Shown piece after piece: positions 6,038 to 12,279 of a DNA stretch of 12,279 nucleotides. The stretch is from Candidatus Halomonas stercoripullorum (GTDB lineage: Bacteria > Pseudomonadota > Gammaproteobacteria > Pseudomonadales > Halomonadaceae). The stretch spans positions 1 to 12,279 of the forward strand of contig DXFC01000230.1 of the NCBI GenBank assembly GCA_019114645.1. Direction: 5' to 3'. The position numbers and the translations under genes were made by a program. Positions within the stretch are counted from its first letter, which is position 1. Every line of letters starts with the position of its first letter. The notes below the pieces were generated by a model. That model saw nothing but the letters and a program-made list of their open reading frames with translations, searched no databases and was not told the origin of the DNA.

Positions 6038-6697
6038 TCAGCCTCCCGTCTGCGGTGCGGGTGGGGGTAGCGGCGCGTTCATCGCTGCTACCACGACCGG
6101 ACGTAGTCGGCGAATCAAATCGCGCACAGACACATGCTCCTGATAATCCTGTTCAGCGATGTCACGCAACGCATCCAGCCCCGACAAGGTAAAGATCACC
6201 GTACCCAGTACAAAGTGCAGGCGCCAGAAGCGTTCGGCATCGGGAAGCTCTGGTGTCGCCTGGCGTACCAGGTCGATAAAGCGGGTGAAGGCGCTGCCAT
6301 ACTCCTCCTGAATATAGCGGCGCAGGTGCCCTTGTGCCTGGGTATAAGCCAGCCCCAGCAGTTTCATGAAAACCTTGAGGCTATGCTTTTCACCGGGCAC
6401 TTCGAGTACCGTACGCGCCATGGTTTCCAACAACACCTCAAGCGGAATCACACTGCCGGCATGTTGCCGCTCAAGCTCATCCAGCGCATGGTGAAAGCGC
6501 ACCGTAAAAGGATCGAGGTAACGTGCGAAAACTGCCTGGATCAATGCTTTTTTCGAGCCAAAGTGATAATTCACCGCAGCAAGATTGACCCGCGCTTTGC
6601 TGGTAATCGTACGTAGCGACGTTTCGGCGAAGCCGCGCTCGGCGAAGAGCACTTCTGCCGTGTCAAGAATGCGCGTGACGGTATCTGACTGGGCCAT
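6038..6697 (-). CDS. psrA: TetR-family regulator PsrA (fatty-acid-responsive repressor)
   Basis: The 219-residue TetR-type repressor begins MAQSDTVTRILDTAEVLFAE and continues with the helix-turn-helix at about 27-50, ending in the LAAVNYHFGSKKALI stretch. This N-terminus is nearly identical, from memory, to Pseudomonas PsrA, which binds long-chain fatty acids and controls beta-oxidation genes and rpoS. The C-terminal ligand domain (about 55-205) includes FMKLLGLAYTQAQGHLRRY, also typical of PsrA. The tail is proline-rich (PLPPPAPQ) and shorter than the Pseudomonas one. The gene is divergent from lexA, as in Pseudomonas, and a PsrA-type site lies just upstream of its start, consistent with autorepression. 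The next gene starts at its stop codon, so it heads a multi-gene transcript. The ribosome binding site is weak. Confidence 0.9.
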   Translation of the reverse strand: MAQSDTVTRILDTAEVLFAERGFAETSLRTITSKARVNLAAVNYHFGSKKALIQAVFARYLDPFTVRFHHALDELERQHAGSVIPLEVLLETMARTVLEVPGEKHSLKVFMKLLGLAYTQAQGHLRRYIQEEYGSAFTRFIDLVRQATPELPDAERFWRLHFVLGTVIFTLSGLDALRDIAEQDYQEHVSVRDLIRRLRPVVVAAMNAPLPPPAPQTGG

Positions 6698-6711
6698 GAT
6701 CGATTTCCGCT

Positions 6712-6726
6712 GGAAACAGATGTTTT
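6712..6726. promoter_or_regulatory. Putative PsrA binding site in the psrA leader
   Basis: GGAAACAGATGTTTT fits the published PsrA pattern (G/C)AAAC-N2-4-GTTT(G/C) with N4 = AGAT, except for the last base. It is centred about 22 bases upstream of the psrA ATG and downstream of a possible minus-strand promoter (TTGTTG, 18 bases, TAGAAT), where a repressor would block transcription. The function is inferred from consensus and location. Confidence 0.6.
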
Positions 6727-6795
6727 AAACAAGCTGGAATTCTAACCATTTTATCAACATAGCAACAACCAACCGATTTGCATGCTGTTTTAAAC
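6721..6795. repeat. Two identical copies of TGTTTTAAAC in the psrA-lexA spacer
   Basis: The 10-mer TGTTTTAAAC occurs at 6721-6730 and again at 6786-6795, 65 bases apart in the same orientation. Each contains the 9-base palindrome-like GTTT-T-AAAC. The first copy overlaps the right half of the putative PsrA site. The two copies flank the AT-rich stretch that should hold the psrA promoter. Confidence 0.6.
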
Positions 6796-6846
6796 GGTAA
6801 GGTCACGTAGTGCCAGTACGCCAATGACTCCCTTTTACTGCATGCT

Positions 6847-6883
6847 TTTACTGGATAGACTTCCATGCTGTATACTTTGCCAC
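6847..6883 (+). promoter_or_regulatory. lexA promoter with degenerate LexA-box-like elements
   Basis: TTTACT (6847-6852) and TATACT (6871-6876) form a good -35/-10 pair with an 18-base spacer. Two elements resemble half-degenerate SOS boxes of the form CTG-N10-CAG: CTGGATAGACTTCCAT (6851-6866), which fits except for its last base, and CTGTATACTTTGCCAC (6868-6883), which has a perfect left half (CTGTATA) but a poor right half. Their position across the core promoter is where LexA autorepression would act. No perfect CTG-N10-CAG is present in the spacer. Confidence 0.5.
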
Positions 6884-6910
6884 TACGGCAGGTCACGCAA
6901 CGGAGTTCCC

Positions 6911-7558
6911 ATGAGCCGCCCTCTTACCTCGCGTCAGCAGAACGTCTACGACTTCATCGTCAAGACCATGAATGAAATGGGTTATCCGCCCACCCGCGCT
7001 GAAATTGCCCGCGCACTGGGTTTTCGCTCACCCAATGCCGCTGAGGAACATCTACGTGCGCTGGAGCGAAAAGGGGCGATTCGCGTCATTCGCGGTACTT
7101 CCCGCGGTATTCGTTTACCCGCTCAGGAGCCTGAGGCAGCAACCCTCAGCGAACCCCTCGAGGGTCTGCCAATCATCGGCGAAGTCGCGGCCGGCAGCCC
7201 GATTCTTGCCGCTGAGCACATCGACCGCTACTGCCCGCTGTCACCGGATTTCTTTACGCCGCGTGCCGACTACCTGCTCAAGGTGCGCGGGCTGTCGATG
7301 AAGGATGTAGGCATTCTCGAAGGTGACCTGTTGGCCGTACACCGCACCGAACATGTGCGTGACGGCCAAATCGTCGTGGCCCGCCTGGAGGATGAAGTCA
7401 CGGTTAAACGCTTTCAGCGCCAGGGGCACCGCGTCACACTTGAAGCGGAGAACCCCGACTTCGCTCCCATTGAGCTGGACCTGCGCCATCAGGCACTGGA
7501 GATCGAAGGTGTCGGTGTTGGAGTCATTCGCGGCGGTAGCGGTCAAGCTCTGGGATAA
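6911..7558 (+). CDS. lexA: SOS response repressor LexA
   Basis: The 215-residue protein represses SOS genes and is inactivated by RecA-stimulated self-cleavage. The N-terminal winged helix (about 1-70) contains GYPPTRAEIARALGFRSPNAAEEHL, typical of gammaproteobacterial LexA. The scissile bond is Ala94-Gly95 in EVAAGSP. The S24 peptidase domain carries nucleophile Ser129 (RGLSMKD) and general base Lys166 (VTVKRF). The length is slightly above the usual 202-205 because of a longer linker at about 71-85 and a short C-terminal extension (GGSGQALG). ATG 6911 is chosen because homologues start here and CGGAG (6901-6905) precedes it by 5 bases; an in-frame upstream ATG at 6824 would run through the promoter. 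It is followed after 18 bases by dinB. Confidence 0.96.
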   Translation: MSRPLTSRQQNVYDFIVKTMNEMGYPPTRAEIARALGFRSPNAAEEHLRALERKGAIRVIRGTSRGIRLPAQEPEAATLSEPLEGLPIIGEVAAGSPILAAEHIDRYCPLSPDFFTPRADYLLKVRGLSMKDVGILEGDLLAVHRTEHVRDGQIVVARLEDEVTVKRFQRQGHRVTLEAENPDFAPIELDLRHQALEIEGVGVGVIRGGSGQALG

Positions 7559-7576
7559 CTCCACCGGTGTGTGACG

Positions 7577-8626
7577 ATGAGCCGCAAGATTCTGCATGTC
7601 GATTGCGACTGCTTCTACGCCGCTGTCGAGATGCGCGATAACCCTGCGCTGCGCGAGGTACCGCTGGCAATCGGTGGCGGAGCCGATGAGCGCGGGGTTA
7701 TCGCCACCTGCAACTACCCCGCTCGGGCCTACGGCATCCATTCAGCCATGCCCACGGCAAGGGCGCTACGCCTGTGCCCTCACCTCACCCTGCTGCGGGG
7801 CGATTTCGACCGCTACCGCGAGGCCTCACGACAAATTCAGGCGATCTTCCATGAGCTGACACCCCTGGTAGAACCATTGTCACTCGACGAGGCATTTCTC
7901 GATGTCACGGCTGTAACGCGTTTTTCCGGCAGTGCTACCTGGATGGCGCGCTGGATCAAACAGGAGTGCCGGCAACGCGTCGGCATCACCGTATCGGTAG
8001 GAGCGGCACAGTCAAAGTTCCTGGCCAAGATCGCCAGTGACTGGGAGAAGCCGGACGGGCTCACCGTCATTGCTCCCTCACAGGTGGCGGAATTTCTCCA
8101 TGAACTACCGGTCACCAAGCTCCACGGCGTGGGTCCCGCCACGGCGAAGCGCTTGCGAGCCATGGACATTGTCACCTGTGACGATCTACGCCAGCTTCCG
8201 TTGGAACGACTGGTGCAGGAGTTCGGCAAATTCGGCAAGCGCCTGTTCGAGCTGTCTCGCGGCATTGATGATCGACCGGTACGTACCGAGCGCGAGCGCA
8301 AATCCGTCAGCGTGGAAACCACCTTTGTCAGCGACCTGCCCGATCTGGCGCACTGCCATGATCAGCTCGCCGAATTGTGTGAGCGCCTCGAAGCCAGGCT
8401 GGCTCACCACGGCCACCCTTCCATTGCCGGGACTTTCGTCAAGGTACGCTTTGACGATTTCTCTCTCACGACTCTCGACACCCGTGGCGGCACGCCGACA
8501 CTCGCCACCTTTTACGCCCTGGCAGAGCAGGCCTGGGCCAGGCGCAAGCGCCCGTTACGCCTGCTCGGGGTGGGAGTGCGCCTGGTGTCGGATGATGCCC
8601 GGCGGCAACTTGACCTTCCCCTGTGA
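7577..8626 (+). CDS. dinB: DNA polymerase IV (Y-family translesion polymerase)
   Basis: The 349-residue protein matches E. coli DinB along its whole length (351). Palm-domain catalytic acids are Asp9 (HVDCDCFY) and Asp104-Glu105 (PLSLDEAFLDV). The steric-gate position that is Phe13 in E. coli is Tyr14 here, as in several Pseudomonas-type enzymes. The thumb has the helix-hairpin-helix KLHGVGPATAKRL, and the little finger includes RKSVSVETTF. The C-terminal residues QLDLPL resemble a beta-clamp-binding peptide like the QLVLGL end of E. coli DinB. ATG 7577 is preferred to a GTG two codons upstream on homology; neither has a strong ribosome binding site. With only 18 bases after lexA and no separate promoter visible, it is probably co-transcribed with lexA and hence SOS-controlled. 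Confidence 0.95.
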   Translation: MSRKILHVDCDCFYAAVEMRDNPALREVPLAIGGGADERGVIATCNYPARAYGIHSAMPTARALRLCPHLTLLRGDFDRYREASRQIQAIFHELTPLVEPLSLDEAFLDVTAVTRFSGSATWMARWIKQECRQRVGITVSVGAAQSKFLAKIASDWEKPDGLTVIAPSQVAEFLHELPVTKLHGVGPATAKRLRAMDIVTCDDLRQLPLERLVQEFGKFGKRLFELSRGIDDRPVRTERERKSVSVETTFVSDLPDLAHCHDQLAELCERLEARLAHHGHPSIAGTFVKVRFDDFSLTTLDTRGGTPTLATFYALAEQAWARRKRPLRLLGVGVRLVSDDARRQLDLPL

Positions 8627-8629
8627 TTG

Positions 8630-9301
8630 CTACTTGGTATCGATGTAACGATGACTGCTGAACGTGGCCACCCATTCGGGATGGTAGATCGCGAGTATGC
8701 TCAATAGCATCCCGGTAATAAAAGCCTCCGACGGCATCAGTAGAGGCAGGAACAGCATGTACTCCCTGGCCAAAAAGACTGCTTCGGGATCGATCGCACC
8801 GAGCATTACCAGCCCCAGCCCTGCCAGCCCTGTCCCGAGTGCCGAGAGTGCGGCTCCGAAAAACCCGCACAGGAAGATAAACAGCATCAAGTTATCAGGC
8901 AAACGACGATCCACAATACGCCAGACCAGCACCACGACAGCGATAGGCACCACCCCGGTAATCAACACATTGACGCCCAGTAGCGGCCAGGCCACTTTGC
9001 CCAGCACCACCAGCGACAGGTTGGCCAACAGGTTGGTGATCAGTGCCAGGGGGGCTTTGAAGATCAGGGTCAGCAGCGCGGTCAACATCAGATGCAACGT
9101 TAACCAGTCCACCGACTGGGCCCTGAGCTGCCACATCAGAATGACCGCCACACAGGCCGCCAGCCAGCGGTGTTGCAATCCCTGGTCCTGCAGCAACACC
9201 TGCCACGGACGCTGGGCCAGGGCCAGTCCGGTGACAGCCAGGGATACAAAGCCACAGGCAATCAGTAGCCAGGCGGCAAGAATGGGCTCAGCGAGTGTCA
9301 T
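8630..9301 (-). CDS. CbiM-like (COG3235-type) integral membrane protein, energy-coupling-factor permease family
   Basis: The 223-residue protein is very hydrophobic, with about six to seven membrane spans (roughly 6-27, 41-58, 64-96, 103-126, 135-166 and 180-205). Conserved features recalled from a family of uncharacterised Pseudomonas proteins are RRLPDNLMLFIFLCGFFGAAL and the C-terminal YHPEWVATF..RYID. The family belongs to the CbiM/NikM superfamily, but the N-terminal MHI metal-binding motif of true cobalt/nickel components is absent. No CbiQ, CbiO or small subunit is nearby, so transport and substrate are unknown. ATG 9301 lies one base after the purU stop (TGACATG), suggesting coupled translation; a TTG at 9310 is a less likely start. 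It converges on dinB with 3 bases between the stops. Confidence 0.75.
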   Translation of the reverse strand: MTLAEPILAAWLLIACGFVSLAVTGLALAQRPWQVLLQDQGLQHRWLAACVAVILMWQLRAQSVDWLTLHLMLTALLTLIFKAPLALITNLLANLSLVVLGKVAWPLLGVNVLITGVVPIAVVVLVWRIVDRRLPDNLMLFIFLCGFFGAALSALGTGLAGLGLVMLGAIDPEAVFLAREYMLFLPLLMPSEAFITGMLLSILAIYHPEWVATFSSHRYIDTK

Positions 9302-9302
9302 G

Positions 9303-10157
9303 TCAGGCAAAAACCACTGTCTTGTTGCCGTGGATCAGCACCCGATCCTCTAGATGCCAGCACAGGCCTCGGGCCAGCACTGCCTTTTCCACATCCCGCC
9401 CAAAGCGGACCAGGTCTTCAGGCGTATGGCAATGACTCACTCGATGGATGTCCTGCTCGATGATCGGACCGGCATCAAGCTCCTCGGTGACATAGTGACA
9501 GGTGGCACCAATCAGCTTTACGCCACGGGAAAAGGCCTGGTGGTAAGGGCGTGCGCCAACAAACGAGGGCAAGAAGCTGTGATGAATATTGATCACCCGG
9601 CCGGCATATCGCTCACACAGGTGTGGCGGCAATATTTGCATATAGCGGGCCAGCACCACGATATCAGCTTTCAACGCCTCGACCTGACGCTCCACTTCGC
9701 TGAAAGCGGCCTCCTTGGCCCCGGGCAGTACCGGCACATGTATAAAAGGCAAATCGTGCCATTCGACGAGACCGCGCATATCCTCGTGATTCGAGATCAC
9801 ACCCACAATATCGCCTTCCAGCTCGCCGGCAGTCCAGCGGTACAGCAAATCCACCAGGCAGTGCGACTCCCGCGAGACCATCACGACTACCCGCGGTCGC
9901 TGACGGGTGTCACGCAGTGACCAGGTCATATCGAAATCACGCGCCACGGGAGCAAATGCCTCCCGCAGCTCTTCGGCAGACATGCCAATGGAGTCGGCCA
10001 GGATCTCGTAGCGCATGAAAAAGCGCCCGGTAGCGAGATCCGAATGTTGGCTGGCTTCGGTGATGGAGCCGCCATGGCCGGCAATAAAGCCTGATACACG
10101 CGCCACTATGCCACGCTGATCAGGACAGGAAACCACAAGACGATAGTAGTGCGACAT
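9303..10157 (-). CDS. purU: Formyltetrahydrofolate deformylase
   Basis: The 284-residue cytosolic enzyme hydrolyses 10-formyltetrahydrofolate to formate and tetrahydrofolate, balancing one-carbon pools and supplying formate for PurT-dependent purine synthesis. An N-terminal ACT domain (about 5-85, starting YRLVVSCPDQRGIVARVSGF) is followed by the formyltransferase-type catalytic domain (about 88-284). Catalytic residues are Asn190 and His192 in INIHHSFLP and Asp228 in EELDAGPII. The motif SFVGARPYHQA (198-208) distinguishes PurU from PurN. Length agrees with E. coli PurU (280). A possible promoter on the minus strand has -10 TACAAT (complement of 10195-10200). The next gene, a membrane protein, begins at its stop codon. 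Confidence 0.95.
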   Translation of the reverse strand: MSHYYRLVVSCPDQRGIVARVSGFIAGHGGSITEASQHSDLATGRFFMRYEILADSIGMSAEELREAFAPVARDFDMTWSLRDTRQRPRVVVMVSRESHCLVDLLYRWTAGELEGDIVGVISNHEDMRGLVEWHDLPFIHVPVLPGAKEAAFSEVERQVEALKADIVVLARYMQILPPHLCERYAGRVINIHHSFLPSFVGARPYHQAFSRGVKLIGATCHYVTEELDAGPIIEQDIHRVSHCHTPEDLVRFGRDVEKAVLARGLCWHLEDRVLIHGNKTVVFA

Positions 10158-10232
10158 GAACGATCACATATAAAGCGGCTGCTAAGGACCCGGCATTGTA
10201 GCTGACTCATCAGAATCTGGCATGCTCTGAGA

Positions 10233-10262
10233 TTGGTCAGTGTCCGGTCTATCCCTTATAGT
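10233..10262 (+). promoter_or_regulatory. Candidate promoter of the RNase J-like gene
   Basis: TTGGTC (10233-10238) and TATAGT (10257-10262) are separated by 18 bases, which would give a leader of about 30 bases before ATG 10300. This promoter covers the alternative GTG start at 10240, supporting the shorter reading frame. Confidence 0.45.
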
Positions 10263-10299
10263 GTGGCTCTATTCATTTAGGCCTGACCCCGATTTGCCA

Positions 10300-11970
10300 A
10301 TGCCTTCGACCCGCGCCACGATTCGCCCACGCCGCCGTGACCCACTGCACTTCCTGCCCTTGGGAGGCTGCGGCGAAATCGGTATGAACCTGGGGCTCTA
10401 TGGCTACGATTCGGCATGGATCGCCGTCGATTGCGGCATGATGATACGTCAGGACCTACCCGAGTTGCCGCTGCAAGTGCCCAGCCTGGAGACACCGAAC
10501 GCACTCGATATTCAGCCACTGGCGCTGATCATTACCCATGGCCACGAAGATCATATCGGGGCAGCCGCATGGCTATGGCCCCGCTGGCAATGTCCCATAT
10601 ACGCCACGCCCCTGGCCGCCGCCCTGCTGCGTGCGAAGTTCCATGAGCGTGGTCTGTCCAGTGATGCAATAAATGTGATCGAACCCGGCGAGGCCATGGA
10701 GAGCGGCCCCTTCACCCTGCGGTTTTTGCCCGTGACCCACTCGATACCGGAAAGCTGCGCCCTGTTGATCGTGGCGGGCAAGTATCGGGTATTACATACC
10801 GGCGACTGGAAGCTTGATCCTGAACCAGTGATCGGCTCGCCCATTGATGACTCACTGTACCGCGCCCTGGCACCTGTCGACCTGGTAGTCGGCGACTCCA
10901 CCAATGCTCCCGTTCCGGGGCACTCCCGCAGTGAGGGCGAAGTTGCCAAAGCCCTGGAGCAACGCCTAGCCCAGTGCAGCGGCCGCGTGATAGTTAGCTG
11001 CTTTGCCAGCAATCTCGCCCGGGTACTCGCCGTGTCGCTCGCTGCTGAACGTTGTGGTCGGCGAGTCAGCCTGATGGGACGTGCCATGGAGCGCATGGTC
11101 GCCATGGCGCGTGGCCTGGGTTATCTCGATGATATGCCGCCCTTGGTGCCGGTGCAGGACTTGGGCTACCTGCCACCGGAAGAGGTGTTGGTGATCGCCA
11201 CCGGCAGCCAGGGGGAGCCTCGCGCTGCCCTCAGCCGTCTGGCCAATGGCCGTCACCCCAACTTCGAACTGGTGGCCGGTGATACGGTGATTTTTTCGGC
11301 CAAGGCGATTCCCGGCAACGAAGCGCACATCGAGCGCTTGAAGCGCAGCCTGGCACGCCTTGATATTACCGTTTGTGACGAATTCAACCACCCCGAGTTG
11401 CACGCATCGGGTCACCCCGCCCAGGATGAGTTGCGCACCCTCTATCGCTGGATCAAGCCACGCCACTTGTTACCGGTGCACGGGGAGCGTCTGCATCAGC
11501 AGGCACACCAGGAGCTTGCGGTCGAGATGGGTATTGAAGCGCCTTTGGCACCCGTCAATGGCGACCTGATCCGTCTGGATGGCGAGGGCTTGAGCCTGGA
11601 GATGCGCTATCCGCAACGCCCCACCATCATTACCCAAAACGCCATGACACCACTTCCCGGCCTGGCCGCCGAGCGCGGCTCATCGCGTCACGGCACTCTA
11701 CACCTGGCACTTTCGGTGGCCACTAACGGCTCGGGCTGGACACGTATCGGCCGCCTGATGATCGATGCCTACGGCATTCGGCCAATAGATGAGGTGAGTC
11801 TGAGCGAGTGGCTGGATAGGGGCCTGGAAAATATTCAGGCGGAAACCTTGGCCCAGCTCCGCTCCGCCCTGCAGCCACAACTCACTGCATGGCTGGGCCA
11901 ACATCTGCGCCAGCTTCCTGATGTTCATTTGCAGCTAATTGCTGTCGAATCACCCGCCTTTCGTTCATGA
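10300..11970 (+). CDS. RNase J-type metallo-beta-lactamase/beta-CASP ribonuclease
   Basis: The 556-residue protein is close to the 555 of Bacillus RNase J1 and shows the RNase J layout. Metal-binding motifs are HGHEDH (80-85), His147 (VTHSIPES) and Asp169 (HTGDWKLD). Beta-CASP features are GDSTNAPVPGHSRSE (198-212), TGSQGEPRAALSRLA (301-315), IFSAKAIPGNE (331-341), HASGHPAQDEL (368-378) and LPVHGE (391-396) with His394. A C-terminal domain of about 105 residues, containing a predicted helical stretch at 500-538, is present. RNase J enzymes act as 5'-3' exo- and endoribonucleases in RNA decay. ATG 10300 is chosen over GTG 10240 because the conserved fold begins at about residue 16 and the upstream start lies within the promoter; no good ribosome binding site is visible. 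The stop TGA abuts the convergent H-NS-like stop. Confidence 0.88.
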   Translation: MPSTRATIRPRRRDPLHFLPLGGCGEIGMNLGLYGYDSAWIAVDCGMMIRQDLPELPLQVPSLETPNALDIQPLALIITHGHEDHIGAAAWLWPRWQCPIYATPLAAALLRAKFHERGLSSDAINVIEPGEAMESGPFTLRFLPVTHSIPESCALLIVAGKYRVLHTGDWKLDPEPVIGSPIDDSLYRALAPVDLVVGDSTNAPVPGHSRSEGEVAKALEQRLAQCSGRVIVSCFASNLARVLAVSLAAERCGRRVSLMGRAMERMVAMARGLGYLDDMPPLVPVQDLGYLPPEEVLVIATGSQGEPRAALSRLANGRHPNFELVAGDTVIFSAKAIPGNEAHIERLKRSLARLDITVCDEFNHPELHASGHPAQDELRTLYRWIKPRHLLPVHGERLHQQAHQELAVEMGIEAPLAPVNGDLIRLDGEGLSLEMRYPQRPTIITQNAMTPLPGLAAERGSSRHGTLHLALSVATNGSGWTRIGRLMIDAYGIRPIDEVSLSEWLDRGLENIQAETLAQLRSALQPQLTAWLGQHLRQLPDVHLQLIAVESPAFRS

Positions 11971-12255
11971 ACTGCTGGCATTTTTGGGCGGTCTTCCACG
12001 CTTGCGGCGCGGCGGCTCACCCACCAGATCTTCGACAGAAAGTCCGGCATCGAGCATGGCCTCGCGAATCTCGGCCAGCTTTTTCTCCTTGTTAGCCTCT
12101 TCCTGCTTGCGTAGTTTCTCTTCTTCTTTTTTTTGTTCAATGACCTCACTGATCACGTCGGCAAGTTTGTGCAGCTGCTCCATGCTCAGTTGGCGAGCCG
12201 CAGCCCGAGCGACATTCTTATTACGAGCGATACGCTCCAGCGCTTCACTGGACAT
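11965..12255 (-). CDS. Small H-NS-like nucleoid protein with a C-terminal AT-hook-like motif
   Basis: The 96-residue basic protein starts with an alpha-helical segment (about 1-40), followed by a strongly charged coiled-coil stretch (41-66, rich in K and E). It then has EIREAMLDAGLSVEDLVGE, a pattern found at the end of the oligomerisation region in H-NS family proteins of beta- and gammaproteobacteria. The canonical H-NS DNA-binding domain (a Y.D..G..W.G.G..P.W-type motif) is absent. Instead residues 83-91 read RRKRGRPPK, a textbook AT-hook core (GRP flanked by basic residues), followed by NASSS. The protein probably binds AT-rich DNA in the minor groove and may oligomerise. The ATG is well supported by GGAGGAG 5 bases upstream. 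Family assignment is moderate; a remote alternative is an unrelated small coiled-coil DNA-binding protein. Confidence 0.75.
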   Translation of the reverse strand: MSSEALERIARNKNVARAAARQLSMEQLHKLADVISEVIEQKKEEEKLRKQEEANKEKKLAEIREAMLDAGLSVEDLVGEPPRRKRGRPPKNASSS

Positions 12256-12279
12256 GGTCTCCTCCAGGCAAGCAAAGAC

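Noticed and set aside
6838..6853. CTGCATGCTTTTACTG as another LexA box
   Set aside because: The right half is CTG rather than CAG, so it lacks dyad symmetry; only the two following elements were kept as weak candidates.
6824..6910. N-terminal extension of LexA from an upstream ATG
   Set aside because: The extension runs through the lexA promoter and box-like elements, while ATG 6911 has CGGAG at proper distance and matches the LexA family start.
10240..10299. Twenty-residue N-terminal extension of the RNase J-like protein
   Set aside because: The GTG falls between good -35 and -10 elements, so it would not be transcribed; the hydrophobic run it adds is probably not a signal peptide.
1..12279. 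A novel defence, mobile or biosynthetic system
   Set aside because: All sizeable genes match known housekeeping, regulatory or catabolic families; no transposase, integrase, toxin-antitoxin pair, CRISPR repeats or attachment sites were recognised.

Overview
The window reads as chromosomal DNA of a moderately GC-rich gammaproteobacterium, most likely a Halomonadaceae member (Halomonas-like) or a close relative of Pseudomonas. The basis is gene content and protein similarity recalled from memory: a LiuR-type regulator, PsrA divergent from LexA with NagZ downstream as in Pseudomonas, a PA4645-type hypoxanthine-guanine phosphoribosyltransferase and a COG3235-type membrane protein. No tRNA, rRNA, CRISPR array, insertion sequence or phage gene was seen. 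There is no gene-free stretch above 300 bases.

Region 1 (1-3714) is an acyl-CoA catabolic locus. Two minus-strand genes, an isobutyryl-CoA-dehydrogenase-like enzyme and the start of an enoyl-CoA hydratase/3-hydroxyisobutyryl-CoA-hydrolase-like enzyme, diverge from a plus-strand pair, a LiuR-like MerR regulator and an acyl-CoA ligase. The divergent spacer carries a LiuR-like palindrome (1441-1456) and a separate perfect 22-bp palindrome (1389-1410). Two stem-loops separate this region from the next.

Region 2 (3791-6697, minus strand) runs psrA, a YkuD-fold L,D-transpeptidase-like gene without signal peptide, nagZ and hpt. It joins a fatty-acid-responsive repressor, probable cytoplasmic muropeptide recycling and purine salvage. 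psrA and the YkuD gene are translationally coupled.

Region 3 (6698-8626) is the psrA/lexA divergent control region followed by lexA-dinB, an SOS repressor plus translesion polymerase unit. The spacer holds a PsrA-type site, a duplicated 10-mer TGTTTTAAAC and degenerate LexA-box-like elements over the lexA promoter.

Region 4 (8630-12255) holds a CbiM-like membrane protein coupled to purU (minus strand), a divergent RNase J-type beta-CASP nuclease (plus strand), and a small H-NS-like protein (minus strand) that ends in an AT-hook-like motif. Its stop codon overlaps the region of the nuclease stop. Most of the window is ordinary housekeeping and catabolic sequence. The most interesting points are the signal-less YkuD protein, the AT-hook H-NS-like protein, the orphan palindrome and the repeats between psrA and lexA.
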